Shown here: one piece after another, positions 37,730 to 47,584 of the stretch
Numbering within the stretch: position 1 is the stretch's first letter
Layout: every line of letters begins with the position of its first letter
From: Bosea sp. PAMC 26642
GTDB taxonomy: Bacteria > Pseudomonadota > Alphaproteobacteria > Rhizobiales > Beijerinckiaceae
Assembly: GCF_001562255.1 (NCBI RefSeq)
Contig: NZ_CP014301.1
Location: 3,658,001 to 3,722,000, forward strand
Reading direction: 5' to 3'
Length of the DNA stretch: 64,000 bases
Translations under genes and position numbers: made by a program
Notes under the pieces: generated by a model
What the model was told of the DNA's origin: nothing
Databases searched by the model: none
The model's input: only the letters and a program-made list of their open reading frames with translations

Positions 37730-37814
37730 GCCCCTGTGGCGGAATTGGTAGACGCGCTCGACTCAAAATCGAGTTCCGCAAGGAGTGCTGGTTCGATTCC
37801 GGCCAGGGGCACCA
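37730..37814 (+). tRNA. tRNA-Leu (anticodon CAA)
   Basis: The acceptor stem GCCCCTG pairs with CAGGGGC, and CCA is encoded at 37812-37814. The anticodon stem ctcga/tcgag encloses loop ctcaaaa, giving anticodon CAA, which reads UUG. A long variable arm (class II) and a T arm with GGTTCGATTCC are present. The racemase gene begins 27 bp downstream with no terminator between, so the two may share a transcript. No integrase or attachment-site duplicate is seen. Confidence 0.97.
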
Positions 37815-37841
37815 CAGCCGGATCGAGCAGCCGGAGCGGCC

Positions 37842-38585
37842 TTGCGCATTCTTCTGATCAACCCGAACACCATGCCGGACATGACCGATCTGGTCGTCCG
37901 GGTCGTTTCGCCGCATCTGCCGGCGGGTGTCGCGCTCAAGCCCGTCACCGGCCGCTTCGGCGCGCACTACATCGCCAGCCGTGCGGCGGGTGTGGTCGCC
38001 GGTCATGCCGCCCTCGAGGCCTATGCCGAGCATGGCCAGGATTGCGACGCGGTCTATCTCGCCTGCTTCGGCGATCCGGGGCTGTTCGCGCTGAAGGAAC
38101 TGGCGGCGATCCCCGTCATCGGTATGGCCGAGGCGAGCTGCCATGCCGCTGCCGCCCGGGCGGCTCGCTTCTCGATCGTCACCGGCGGCGAACGCTGGGG
38201 GCCGATCCTGCATGAATTCGTCGCGATGCTGGGTCTCGGCGATCGGCTCACGGCTGTGGAGACGGTCGCGCCGAACGGCGCCGCCATCGCGGCCGATCCC
38301 GACGGCGCGATCGCGCTGCTGGCGGAAGCCTGCCGCAAGACGGCGGCACGCGATGGTGCCGGCGCCGTCATTCTCGGTGGCGCCGGGCTGGCCGGGCTCG
38401 CCGCGCGCGTCCAGCCTCTTGTCGATATTCCGGTACTCTGCTCGGTCGAGACCGGCATCGCCGCCGTGCTGGCCGCGATGCGCAATCCTCCGCTCAAGCC
38501 GGCGCAGGGCGATCTGGCGTTCCCGCCACCGGTCGGAAGCGTTGGGCTCTCGGAGCGTCTGGCGGCCCTGCTGGCGAAGTCGTAA
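37842..38585 (+). CDS. Asp/Glu/hydantoin racemase family protein
   Basis: The 247-residue protein has the two-cysteine racemase fold: N terminus RILLINPNTMPDMTDLV, first catalytic Cys in VYLACFGDPGLFALKE, GMAEASCHAAA, and the C-terminal half with VILGGAGLAG and PVLCSVETGIAAV. Relatives racemise hydantoins, allantoin or acidic amino acids. I propose the TTG at 37842, because GGAG lies 5 bp upstream and the family's first beta strand begins there; an upstream ATG at 37785 lies inside the tRNA. Confidence 0.83.
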   Translation: MRILLINPNTMPDMTDLVVRVVSPHLPAGVALKPVTGRFGAHYIASRAAGVVAGHAALEAYAEHGQDCDAVYLACFGDPGLFALKELAAIPVIGMAEASCHAAAARAARFSIVTGGERWGPILHEFVAMLGLGDRLTAVETVAPNGAAIAADPDGAIALLAEACRKTAARDGAGAVILGGAGLAGLAARVQPLVDIPVLCSVETGIAAVLAAMRNPPLKPAQGDLAFPPPVGSVGLSERLAALLAKS

Positions 38586-38608
38586 ACCGATCCGGCACCC
38601 GAACCACC

Positions 38609-38718
38609 GCCGTCATCCCGGACAAGCGAAGCCGCGCAGATCCGGGATCCATTATAGAACACCGCAGCATTTTACGATGGATCCCGGATCTCCGCTTCGC
38701 TGCGTCCGGGATGACGGC
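38609..38718. repeat. Palindromic repeat, 'gtcatcccggac' family
   Basis: Arms gccgtcatcccggac and gtccgggatgacggc enclose an inner gatccgggatcca / tggatcccggatc pair. It lies between convergent genes (racemase and dehydrogenase) and may act as a two-way terminator. Confidence 0.87.
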
Positions 38719-38744
38719 CCTTGATTTTCGGCGAAAATAGACTT

Positions 38745-39656
38745 TCAGCCGGTCTTTCCCAGCGCCACGCCGCTCTGCGCCGCCACGAAATCCGACAGCA
38801 TCGGCACGTAGTCCTCGCCCTTGCCGGCCGCCACCGCCGAGGCAAACGAGTTCTTCACCGCATTGCCGATGGGGTTTGGCACGCCCGCCGCATTCGCCAC
38901 GCTCTCCAGATAGCGGACATCCTTCAGCGCGTTGACCAGCGTGAACTTATGGGCGTTGCGATCGCGCTCCAGCACGTATTGCATGAAGGTCTGGTAGAAG
39001 CCGCAATCCATCCGGCTGCCGCGGAGCACGCTGTCGAAGGTCTGCGGCGTGATCCCGATCTTCTGTGCCAGCGTCAGCGCCTCGGCATAGATCGCAGCAT
39101 AGCCCATCGACAGGAAGTTGTTGAGCAGCTTCATCTTGTGGCCGTCGCCGACCGGGCCGAGATGCACCACCTTTTGCGCCCAAGCCTCGCAGGCCGGCTT
39201 GATCCGCGCGAAGACCTCGGGCGTGGCCCCGACCATCGCCGAAAGCTGCCCGAGCGCGGCCTGGGCCGGCGTGCCGCCCAGCGGCGCGTCGGCGAGGTGC
39301 AGGCCCCTGGCTTCGAGTTCGGCGGCGATCCTGACCGTCGAGCCGGGATCGGAGGTCGAGCAATCGACGATCACGGTGCCGGGCTTGGCGCCCGCCGCGA
39401 TGCCGTCCGGTCCATTGACGACCGCCTCGACCTGAGCCGAGCCGGTCACGCACAGGAAGATGATGCTGGCGCGCTGCGCGAGTTCCTTCGGCGTCTTCGC
39501 CTCCGTCGCTCCGGCCGCGACCAGTTCCTCCACGGGCTTGCGGTTGCGGTGGCCCATCACCGTCAGCGCAAAGCCCTTGTTCAGCAGGCTCTGGGCCATG
39601 CCCTGGCCCATCAGGCCGACACCGATAAAGCCGACCGACTCTTTGGTTGCACTCAT
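38745..39656 (-). CDS. Beta-hydroxyacid dehydrogenase (3-hydroxyisobutyrate dehydrogenase family)
   Basis: A 303-residue NAD(P)-dependent enzyme with Rossmann loop VGFIGVGLMGQGMAQSL, substrate motif DAPLGGTPAQAALGQLS, and the catalytic Lys in GDGHKMKLLNNFLSMG. Members oxidise 3-hydroxyisobutyrate, tartronate semialdehyde, threonate or similar acids. The ATG at 39656 gives the usual length; upstream codons are not family-like. It diverges from a LacI regulator, its likely controller. Confidence 0.9.
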   Translation of the reverse strand: MSATKESVGFIGVGLMGQGMAQSLLNKGFALTVMGHRNRKPVEELVAAGATEAKTPKELAQRASIIFLCVTGSAQVEAVVNGPDGIAAGAKPGTVIVDCSTSDPGSTVRIAAELEARGLHLADAPLGGTPAQAALGQLSAMVGATPEVFARIKPACEAWAQKVVHLGPVGDGHKMKLLNNFLSMGYAAIYAEALTLAQKIGITPQTFDSVLRGSRMDCGFYQTFMQYVLERDRNAHKFTLVNALKDVRYLESVANAAGVPNPIGNAVKNSFASAVAAGKGEDYVPMLSDFVAAQSGVALGKTG

Positions 39657-39757
39657 CTTCAATTTCTCCGGTTTATATGGGAATGACAAAGGCAAGTGAC
39701 GGAGCGGCCGGACCCGGAACAGCTCGGCGGCACGCTTCCACGTCGGAGACGCCTGCC

Positions 39758-40846
39758 ATGGCCGCCAACAGTCCCCCTCCTGCGACAAGCAGGGCTGCCC
39801 GGACGCTGCGGCCAATAGTGCGGACCGGACGTGGGCGCGTCACGCTGCAGATCATAGCAGATCATCTCATCGTCTCGACCGCGACCGTTTCGCTGGCGCT
39901 GCGCGGCTCGCCGCTGGTAGCAGAATCGACGCGCATCAAAGTGCAGCAGATCGCGCGCGAGATGGGCTACAGCTACAATCGCAGCGCAGCCTCCCTCCGG
40001 ACCGACCGCACCAACATCCTCGGCGTCGGCTTCCACGATATCACCAACCCCTATTTCGCCGAATTGCTGGCGGCGATCGAGGAGACGTCGGCCGTCCATG
40101 GACGCTCGATCCTGCTCGGCACCTATGCCGAGAATCTGGAGCGCCAGGACCGGGTGCTGTCGACGCTGAAGGAATACCGGCCCGACGGCATGATCATCTG
40201 CGCCGCCGGCGGCAGCGTGGCCGGGACCTTTGCTCATCTGATCTCGGCGGGCGTGCCTCTCGTCCAGCTCTCGCGCGAAATCCCGGGCCTCGACCTCGAT
40301 TTCGTCGGCTCCGACGACCGGCACGGCACGATCCTGGCGATGGAACATCTCATCGGGCTCGGCCATCGCCGCATCGCCTTCCTCGGCGAGAGCCAGGCCA
40401 TCTCGACCAGCCGCAATCGCTATCGCGGCTATTGCGAGACACTCGGGCAGCACGGCCTGCCGCTCGATCCGGCGATCGTCTATTCGGCCTACGGCACCCG
40501 CGAGAACGGGCTCAAGGGCATCCAGACGGTGCTCGATGCACAGGATCCGCCGACGGCCGCCGTTTGCTTCAACGACCTCACCGCCTTCGGTGCCATGCTC
40601 GGTCTGCGCCATCGCGGCCGCGAGGCGGGCGCCGATTTCTCGATCGTCGGCTGCGACGACGTTCAGGAAGCCGCGCAATGGTATCCTGCCCTGACCACGA
40701 TCAAGAATTTTCAGGAGGAGATGGGCCGCAAATCGGCGGAGTTCCTGATCGCGCGGATCGCCGAGCCGGAATCCCCGACGCGGCGGCTCCTGTTGACACC
40801 TGAACTCGTCGTGCGCGGCACGACCGCGCCGCCGAGCATACGATGA
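39758..40846 (+). CDS. LacI-family transcriptional regulator
   Basis: The N-terminal helix-turn-helix and hinge (VTLQIIADHLIVSTATVSLAL, with YNRSAASLRTDRTNILGV following) precede a periplasmic-binding-like sensor domain ending LLLTPELVVRGTT. The ATG at 39758 gives 362 residues; earlier in-frame ATGs would overlap the promoter of the divergent dehydrogenase. LacI proteins of this kind usually repress sugar or sugar-acid genes. The 101-bp divergent gap is AT-richer than its surroundings and probably holds the operator, but I cannot define a palindrome. Confidence 0.92.
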   Translation: MAANSPPPATSRAARTLRPIVRTGRGRVTLQIIADHLIVSTATVSLALRGSPLVAESTRIKVQQIAREMGYSYNRSAASLRTDRTNILGVGFHDITNPYFAELLAAIEETSAVHGRSILLGTYAENLERQDRVLSTLKEYRPDGMIICAAGGSVAGTFAHLISAGVPLVQLSREIPGLDLDFVGSDDRHGTILAMEHLIGLGHRRIAFLGESQAISTSRNRYRGYCETLGQHGLPLDPAIVYSAYGTRENGLKGIQTVLDAQDPPTAAVCFNDLTAFGAMLGLRHRGREAGADFSIVGCDDVQEAAQWYPALTTIKNFQEEMGRKSAEFLIARIAEPESPTRRLLLTPELVVRGTTAPPSIR

Positions 40847-40862
40847 GATTCGCACTCCCTCC

Positions 40863-40946
40863 GCCGTCATTGCGAGCGTAGCGAAGCAATCCAGGGAGGG
40901 TAGAGCACGCGGCTTTGGATTGCTTCGCTGCGCTCGCAATGACGGC
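40863..40946. repeat. Palindromic repeat, 'gtcattgcgagcg' family
   Basis: 31-bp arms at 40863-40893 and 40916-40946 match at 30 of 31 positions as inverted copies (gccgtcattgcgagcg / cgctcgcaatgacggc), around a 22-bp centre. It lies between the convergent LacI and dehydrogenase genes. The sequence type differs from the gtcatcccggac family. Confidence 0.88.
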
Positions 40947-40986
40947 AGCTGGGCCTTCCCCCCGGCACGTTTCATGAGCCGGGGTT

Positions 40987-41880
40987 TCACGCATCATTCG
41001 CGGGCTTGGCATTGAGCGCGCGATAGGCCCGCACCACCTGCGAGTCGTCGCGCGCCCCATGGCCGAGCCCCGATGCCGCCAGGAACATCTGGTGCGCGGC
41101 CGCCGCCAGCGGCAGCGCCGTCCGGGCCGCGCGCCCGGCATCGAGCACGATGCTCAGATCCTTGACGAAGATGTCGACCGCGCTCGCCACAGTCGGGTCG
41201 GGCTCATGCATCCGCGGCCCGCGATCCCTGAGCATCCAGGAAGAGGCGGCCGAGCCGCCCATGATCTCGAACAGCACGCGCCCGTCGATACCGGCCTTCT
41301 CGGCCAGCGACAGCGCCTCGGCCGCGACCGCGACATGCACGCCGCAGAGCAGCTGATTCACGGTCTTGACCGTCGCGCCCTGCCCCGGCTTCTCGCCGAC
41401 ATGGAAGACCTTGTCGCCGAGCGCGTCGAGGATTGGCCTGGCCAGCGCGAAACTGTCGGAGGGCGCACCGACCATGATCGTCAGCGTCGCGCCGCGCGCC
41501 CCGGCGACCCCGCCGGAGACAGGCGAATCGACGAAATGCCGACCCGACTTTACCACCTCGGCGGCGATCGCCTCGACTTCGCCGGGCGGGCAGGTCGCCA
41601 TCAGCATCACGACGGCACCGGGCGCCAGAGCCGCGAGAGCTCCAGCCTCGAACAACACCGAGCGTGCCTGCGCGGCATTCACCACCATCAGCACCAGCGC
41701 CTGCGCTCCGCTCGCAGCATTCGCCGCGCTGCCGGCGGCATGACCGCCCGCCGCGACCAGCGCATCGCGCGCGGCTTCGCGCATATCGAAGCCGGTGACG
41801 CGGAACTGCCGCTTCACCAGGTTCTCGGCCATCGGCGCGCCCATGGCGCCGAGCCCGACGAAGGCGATGGTCTTTGGCAT
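40987..41880 (-). CDS. Beta-hydroxyacid dehydrogenase, L-threonate dehydrogenase-like
   Basis: A 297-residue NAD(P)-dependent enzyme: Rossmann loop IAFVGLGAMGAPMAENLV, substrate motif DSPVSGGVAGARGATLTIMVG, catalytic Lys in QGATVKTVNQLLCGVH, and C-terminal FVKDLSIVLDAGR. The overall pattern resembles L-threonate dehydrogenase (LtnD), but tartronate semialdehyde or hydroxyisobutyrate cannot be excluded. An ATG three codons upstream (41889) is also possible. It lies beyond the carbohydrate transporter genes in the same direction, separated by a palindromic repeat. Confidence 0.85.
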   Translation of the reverse strand: MPKTIAFVGLGAMGAPMAENLVKRQFRVTGFDMREAARDALVAAGGHAAGSAANAASGAQALVLMVVNAAQARSVLFEAGALAALAPGAVVMLMATCPPGEVEAIAAEVVKSGRHFVDSPVSGGVAGARGATLTIMVGAPSDSFALARPILDALGDKVFHVGEKPGQGATVKTVNQLLCGVHVAVAAEALSLAEKAGIDGRVLFEIMGGSAASSWMLRDRGPRMHEPDPTVASAVDIFVKDLSIVLDAGRAARTALPLAAAAHQMFLAASGLGHGARDDSQVVRAYRALNAKPANDA

Positions 41881-41911
41881 GGTCGGCATCTCGTTGAGTT
41901 TTCTAACCTCC

Positions 41912-42016
41912 GCCGTCATCCCGGCCGGAGCGAAGCGCTGAGCCGGGATCCATTCCGGAACGGGTCAGGAATGGATCCCGGATCGGCGCGGCTTCGCCGC
42001 TTGTCCGGGATGACGT
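41912..42016. repeat. Palindromic repeat, 'gtcatcccggac' family
   Basis: Arms gccgtcatcccgg and ccgggatgacgtc with inner gccgggatccattcc / ggaatggatcccggatc. It separates the second carbohydrate permease gene from the downstream dehydrogenase gene. Confidence 0.85.
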
Positions 42017-42050
42017 CGGAGGTGGAATAAGCCGCGAGCCAAGCGAACGG

Positions 42051-42962
42051 TCACTCCTTCACCGCACCCGTCATCGCCGACACATAGTGCTCGACGAAGA
42101 AGGCATAGAGGATGACCAGCGGCAGCGATCCGGCGAGCGCACCCGCCATCAGCGAGCCCCAGCGATAGATGTCGCCATCGACGAACTCGTTCACGATCGC
42201 GACCGGCACCGTCTTGTTCTGGGTCGAGGACAGGAAGGTCAGCGCGTAGATGAACTCGTTCCAGCACAGGGTGAAGGAGAAGATGAAGGCCGAGATCAGA
42301 CCGGGCACCGCCAGCGGCAGGATGATCTTGATCAGGATCTGCCCGCGCGTCGCCCCGTCGATCAGGGCGCATTCCTCCAGCTCGTATGGGATCGTCTTGA
42401 AGTACCCCATCAGCAGCCAGGTCGAGAACGGGATCAGGATCGTCGGATAGACCAGGATCAGGGCGAACGGCGAGTCGAACAGGCCGACCTTGTAGATCAC
42501 CGTCGCGAGCGGGATGAACAGGATCGAGGGCGGCACGAGATAGGCCAGGAAGATCAGCGCCCCGACCGTCTGGGCGCCCTTGTAGCGCAGGCGCACGATC
42601 GCATAGGCCGCCAGCACGCTCGCCACCAGCGAGATGAACGTGGCGCAGGTCGCGATAAACATCGTGTTCCACAGCCAGCGCGGATAGTCGCTCTCGAACA
42701 GCAGCTTCTGGATGTGCTTGAAGGTCGGTTCCCACGTCCAGAACGGGCTGACCTTGTCCATCTCGATGAGCTGATGGTCGGGTTTGATCGCCGTCAGCGC
42801 CATCCAGTAGAACGGAAACAGCAGCACGATCAGGATCAGCAGCAGCGGGATATAGGTCGTGACCACGCGACGCGGCAGCGTCTCGAGATAGGCCATGCCC
42901 TCGCTGTGGTCCTGCGTGGCAACACGGTCCGAGCTGCCCTGGCCTGCATCGATGCTAGTCAT
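42051..42962 (-). CDS. Carbohydrate ABC permease, MalG-like
   Basis: A permease of about 303 residues with six predicted helices and the MalG-type contact loop ELEECALIDGATRGQILIKIILPLA, followed by FSFTLCWNEFIYAL. The ATG at 42962 overlaps the MalF-like stop by 8 bp; a start three codons earlier is possible. It pairs with the MalF-like permease to import a sugar or sugar derivative. Confidence 0.94.
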   Translation of the reverse strand: MTSIDAGQGSSDRVATQDHSEGMAYLETLPRRVVTTYIPLLLILIVLLFPFYWMALTAIKPDHQLIEMDKVSPFWTWEPTFKHIQKLLFESDYPRWLWNTMFIATCATFISLVASVLAAYAIVRLRYKGAQTVGALIFLAYLVPPSILFIPLATVIYKVGLFDSPFALILVYPTILIPFSTWLLMGYFKTIPYELEECALIDGATRGQILIKIILPLAVPGLISAFIFSFTLCWNEFIYALTFLSSTQNKTVPVAIVNEFVDGDIYRWGSLMAGALAGSLPLVILYAFFVEHYVSAMTGAVKE

Positions 42963-43917
42963 TGCTGCCACCCTGCTGCCATTTGCGTGTCTGGAGGCCG
43001 TACCAGGCGATGCCGATCGCTGCGAGAAGGAACGGGATCATCGCCGTCGAGATCGCGGCGCCCTCGCCGAGCTGCCCCGCGATGATCGCGCGCTGATAGG
43101 ACAAGGTCGCCATCAGATGCGTCGCATTGACCGGGCCGCCGCGTGTCAGCGCCCAGATCAGCTGGAAATCCGTGAAGGTGAAGAGCACCGAGAAGGTCAT
43201 CACCACGGCGATGATCGGCGTCAGCAGCGGGTAGGTGATATGGCGGAAACGCTGCCAGGGCGTCGCACCGTCCAAGGTCGCGGCTTCGTAGAGCGAGGGC
43301 GAAACGGTCTGCAGGCCGGCGAGCAGCGTGATCGCGATGAAGGGCACGCCGCGCCAGACATTGGCGAAGATCGTCGACCAGCGTGCATTCCAGGGATCGC
43401 CGAGGAAGTTGATGTTGCCGGTAATCCAGCCGAGCTGGCGCAGCGACCAGGACACGATCGAGAACTGCGAATCGTAGATCCACCAGAACGCGATCGCCGA
43501 CAACACCGTCGGCACGATGAAGGGGATCAGCACCATGGCGCGGATCATCGCTTTGAACGGCAGATGCTTGTTGAGCAGCAGGGCGAGATAGAGCCCGATC
43601 ACGAATTTCGCGGCGCTGGCGACGATCGTATAGAGCAGCGTGTTGAACACCGACATCCAGAAGACGCTGTCGTCGGACAGCCACTCGTAGTTCTCCAGGC
43701 CGATGAAAACGCCGTCCCGGCCGATCTTGGTGTCGGTGAAGGAAAGCCAGACGCCCAGGAACAGCGGATAGCCGAGGAACAGGATCAGGATTCCTGCAGC
43801 CGGCACCATGTACCAGAAGCCGAGCCAGTTGCGGCTGGTGCTGAGCTTCTGCCAGGCCGAGCGCTCGCTGCGAGGCTGCGTTAGGCGTGCCGGCATCTCG
43901 ATTGCGGAATTGGCCAT
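42955..43917 (-). CDS. Carbohydrate ABC permease, MalF-like
   Basis: A 320-residue permease with helices from about residue 33 onward and the contact loop SLYEAATLDGATPWQRFRHITYP. The FTDFQLIWALTRGGP segment is typical of the sugar-uptake MalF/UgpA group. It follows the binding-protein gene after a gap containing a strong hairpin. Confidence 0.94.
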   Translation of the reverse strand: MANSAIEMPARLTQPRSERSAWQKLSTSRNWLGFWYMVPAAGILILFLGYPLFLGVWLSFTDTKIGRDGVFIGLENYEWLSDDSVFWMSVFNTLLYTIVASAAKFVIGLYLALLLNKHLPFKAMIRAMVLIPFIVPTVLSAIAFWWIYDSQFSIVSWSLRQLGWITGNINFLGDPWNARWSTIFANVWRGVPFIAITLLAGLQTVSPSLYEAATLDGATPWQRFRHITYPLLTPIIAVVMTFSVLFTFTDFQLIWALTRGGPVNATHLMATLSYQRAIIAGQLGEGAAISTAMIPFLLAAIGIAWYGLQTRKWQQGGSND

Positions 43918-43988
43918 CGCGGGTCCGGTGTCAGGCGTGAGATCGATCCGGCGGGCAGCCGGATTGTGATGTCGGATCGTTGAGGGTA

Positions 43989-44019
43989 CGAGGGCGGCCC
44001 TCTTGTCGGGCCGCCCTCG
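43989..44019 (-). terminator. Intercistronic hairpin between binding-protein and permease genes
   Basis: A perfect 12-bp stem (cgagggcggccc / gggccgccctcg) with a 7-base loop lies 14 bp past the binding-protein stop. There is no strong T run on the leftward side, so it may be a partial terminator or a 3' stabiliser that raises binding-protein mRNA over permease mRNA, as known for other sugar transporters. Confidence 0.65.
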
Positions 44020-44032
44020 TCTTTCCTGAAGC

Positions 44033-45331
44033 TCAGCGATAGATGCGCTTTGCCTGGCGTTCGGCGCCTGCCATTGCGCCCTTTACGTCCTCGCGACCAG
44101 TCACGTAGTTCGCGAACATATCGACGACGATGAAGTCGGCGATCGCCGACGCCGCCTTCTCTCCCAGCGTTCCCAGACCCGCCGGAGTCAGCGTGCGCTT
44201 GGCAACGTCGCGATAGGGCGTCGTCTTGGGATCGGCCGTCCACACCGGGTTCTTGTCGTATTCCCCGAGGAAGTGCGAGAGATAGCCCCCCGCCGCACCG
44301 ATCCAGGGATTGTACTGCGGGGCGTCCAGCATGAAGGCGATGAAGGCCTTGCAGGCGTTCGGCACCTTGGTGAACTGGAAGGCCAGCATCGTGAACGGCA
44401 GATGCAGCTCGGTCGGCTTCCCGACCGGACCGATCGGCATATAGGCGTGGTCCATGTCGGCGGCGATCTCGGGCTTTTCGCGCTTGGCCGTGACGTAGAC
44501 CGAGATGCCGTTGACGGTGCAGTGCAGTTCCCCGGCCAGGAAGGCCTTGTTGTTCGACGAATCGTTCCAGGCGGCTGTGCCGGGAATGAAGGTGTCGAAC
44601 AGGGCCTTGCCGTATTCGAGCGCCTTGGCGGTTTCCGGCGAGTTGATGACGACCTTGTCGCTCTTGTCGACGAGGTTTCCGCCATGGCTCCAGAGCAGCC
44701 AGTGCATCCAGGTGTTGGCGTCGCCCGAGGCGTGGCCGAAGGCCATGCCGGCGGGGGTGTTGTTGGCCTTGAGCGCCTTGCACAGTTCGAGGAAGCCCGC
44801 CGTATCCTTCGGGAACTCCTTGAAGCCGGCTTTCTGCATCGCACCGATGCGATAGTTGACGAGGCCACCGCTGGCCGCGATCGGCACACCGATCCATTTG
44901 GGTCCGAGCTTGCCGTAGGCCTCGGCCGACGGGAACCAGCCGCCATGCTTCTCGCCGAGATGCTTGGCGACGTCCGACAGATCGAGGCACTTCTGCGGGA
45001 ACAGATGCGGCAACGAGTAGAGACCCCAGACCAGGTCGAGACCCTGTCCGGTGTTGGCGACCACCGAAGCCTTCGGCTGCAGGTCGTCATAGGATTCGTT
45101 GGTGACGGTGATCTTGGCGCCCGTGGCGGCCTCGAAGGCGGCGACGAGCTTCATGAACTCGACGTCTTCCGCTTCGACGAAGCGCTTCCAGCGCATCAGG
45201 TTGATCTTGGCGTTGGGCTCGGGCTTGAACGGCGAAGCCTGGGCCCAGGCCTTGGCGTAGTCGAGCAGGCTGGTTGCGCCGACGCCCAGCGCCGCACCGC
45301 CCTTGATCAGCGATCTGCGATTCAAGTCCAT
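44033..45331 (-). CDS. Carbohydrate ABC extracellular binding protein (family 1)
   Basis: The 432-residue protein has a Tat-type signal (NRRSLIKGGAALGVGATS, cleavage near AWAQA) and a family 1 solute-binding body (INLMRWKRFVEAEDVEFMKL, LDLVWGLYSLPHLFP). The ATG at 45331 has a strong ribosome site (ggagg, 6 bp); the longer upstream reading is not protein-like. The ligand is unknown, but the neighbouring dehydratase, dehydrogenases and GntR regulator suggest a sugar acid or polyol. Confidence 0.93.
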   Translation of the reverse strand: MDLNRRSLIKGGAALGVGATSLLDYAKAWAQASPFKPEPNAKINLMRWKRFVEAEDVEFMKLVAAFEAATGAKITVTNESYDDLQPKASVVANTGQGLDLVWGLYSLPHLFPQKCLDLSDVAKHLGEKHGGWFPSAEAYGKLGPKWIGVPIAASGGLVNYRIGAMQKAGFKEFPKDTAGFLELCKALKANNTPAGMAFGHASGDANTWMHWLLWSHGGNLVDKSDKVVINSPETAKALEYGKALFDTFIPGTAAWNDSSNNKAFLAGELHCTVNGISVYVTAKREKPEIAADMDHAYMPIGPVGKPTELHLPFTMLAFQFTKVPNACKAFIAFMLDAPQYNPWIGAAGGYLSHFLGEYDKNPVWTADPKTTPYRDVAKRTLTPAGLGTLGEKAASAIADFIVVDMFANYVTGREDVKGAMAGAERQAKRIYR

Positions 45332-45382
45332 CTGTATCCTCCCTGGGATGTGGTTTCGGCGGCTCTTTTGTCGGCCGCCTTC

Positions 45383-45399
45383 AACCGGACTGTCCGGTT
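45383..45399. other. Hairpin in the ATPase-binding protein gap
   Basis: The 7-bp stem aaccgga/tccggtt with a 3-base loop lies in the 169-bp gap between the ATPase and binding-protein genes. A weaker gcccttat / aaagggc pair is at about 45412-45432. The gap looks structured and may decouple expression of the two genes. Confidence 0.4.
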
Positions 45400-45500
45400 T
45401 TTCCATGTGCCTGCCCTTATCGTCCGAAAGGGCGGGCGTCGTTTCGTATCGTCTCTCCTGGTCGTGAAAGTGCCGTGGGACGAGGCGGGGAAAGCCCGCC

Positions 45501-46556
<1,056 letters not shown>

Positions 46557-46710
46557 TGTGAGCCTTCCTTTGGTCTTCTGTTTCCTCGAGGACGGGGTCG
46601 CGCCCTTTGGGGAGCTCCACGTCGCGCGTCGTATCGGCTTCTTGTGACCGATTGATGCAAACGGGCGCAAACAGGATGCACCTGTTGCGTCCGATCGTAT
46701 CTGCGATAAA

Positions 46711-46721
46711 GTCATACGATA
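46711..46721. promoter_or_regulatory. Putative GntR operator, copy 1
   Basis: The site reads aagtcatacga, an instance of the GT-N3-AC core used by FCD-type GntR regulators. It lies between the gntR gene and the divergent transporter operon. A wider inverted pair atcgtat (46696-46702) / atacgat (46716-46722) overlaps it. Confidence 0.5.
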
Positions 46722-46739
46722 TCAACGGGCGTGTCAAGC
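46713..46739 (-). promoter_or_regulatory. Candidate promoter of the carbohydrate transporter operon
   Basis: Read leftward, TTGACA (46734-46739) is followed after 15 bp by TATGAC (46713-46718). The spacing is slightly short. The -10 overlaps the GT-CAT-AC site at 46711-46721, the right place for repression by the divergent GntR protein. Confidence 0.45.
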
Positions 46740-46809
46740 GCCGGAACGGCCGCTGACGGCCCGGTTTTCCCGGGTTTTTGACAAGCGTGGCCGAGGAGGA
46801 GCGCTGGCG

Positions 46810-47571
46810 ATGCGGGTGCGCGATTTCTCGCGGCCGACGACCCTGAACACCGATCGCCTGTTCGGGCAGGTCGCCCAGAAGCTCGCAGTCGCGATCATCT
46901 CCGGCACGGTCAGGGCCGGCGAACTGCTGCCCAACGAGGACGACCTGCGCGCCGAGATCTCGGTCTCCCGCACCGCCTATCGCGAGGCGGTCAAGGTGCT
47001 GACCGCCAAGGGGCTGGTCGAGGCGCGGCCCAAGAGTGGGACCCGCGTCGCCCCGCGCGACGGCTGGAACCTGCTCGACCCCGACGTGCTTTCATGGCAT
47101 TTCGAGGCCGACCCGAACGAGAAATTCATTCGCGATCTCTTCGAGTTGCGCCGTTTCGTCGAGCCCAGTGCTGCCAGACTCGCAGCGCTGCGGCGCACCC
47201 CCGCCGATCTCGCCCGGATCGAGACGGCCTATCGCGGCATGATCGACAACCCGCCCTATGCCGAGGTTACCATCCGGGCGGACCTCGCCTTCCATGAGGC
47301 CGTCTTCGCCGCGGCCCAGAATTCGACGTTGCACTGCCTGGCGAGTGTCGTCGCCGCCACCATCCAGTGGTCGCTGCTGCTGAAATCGGCCGACGACAAG
47401 GATTATTTCGTCGCGTCCCTCACCGATCACGAGCGCGTGCTCGATGCCATCATCAGGCGCGACGGCGACCTTGCCGCCGCCCGCATGACGACGCTGGTGA
47501 TCGACAGCCTGAACACGACGCTGGCCTCTCTCGGCCCGCTCACGACGTCGCAAACGCATAAAATCGCATGA
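46810..47571 (+). CDS. GntR-family regulator, FadR/FCD type
   Basis: The 253-residue protein has an N-terminal winged helix (GELLPNEDDLRAEISVSRTAYREAVKVL, read in two parts, then SGTRVAP) and a C-terminal all-helical FCD domain with its metal/ligand residues (ELRRFVEPSAARLAA, DLAFHEAVFAAAQN, DHERVLDAI). Such regulators respond to sugar acids or other carboxylates. The ATG at 46810 follows gaggagga. Divergence from the carbohydrate transporter and flanking GT-CAT-AC sites point to control of that operon and itself. Confidence 0.94.
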   Translation: MRVRDFSRPTTLNTDRLFGQVAQKLAVAIISGTVRAGELLPNEDDLRAEISVSRTAYREAVKVLTAKGLVEARPKSGTRVAPRDGWNLLDPDVLSWHFEADPNEKFIRDLFELRRFVEPSAARLAALRRTPADLARIETAYRGMIDNPPYAEVTIRADLAFHEAVFAAAQNSTLHCLASVVAATIQWSLLLKSADDKDYFVASLTDHERVLDAIIRRDGDLAAARMTTLVIDSLNTTLASLGPLTTSQTHKIA

Positions 47572-47573
47572 TT

Positions 47574-47584
47574 AAGTCATACTA
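47574..47584. promoter_or_regulatory. Putative GntR operator, copy 2
   Basis: aagtcatacta, immediately after the gntR stop and 172 bp before the D-2-hydroxyacid dehydrogenase gene. It shares agtcatac with copies 1 and 3. Confidence 0.45.

Noticed and set aside
37730..37814. tRNA-Leu as an integration site for a mobile island
   Set aside because: No integrase, no duplicate of the tRNA 3' end seen, and flanking genes look native.
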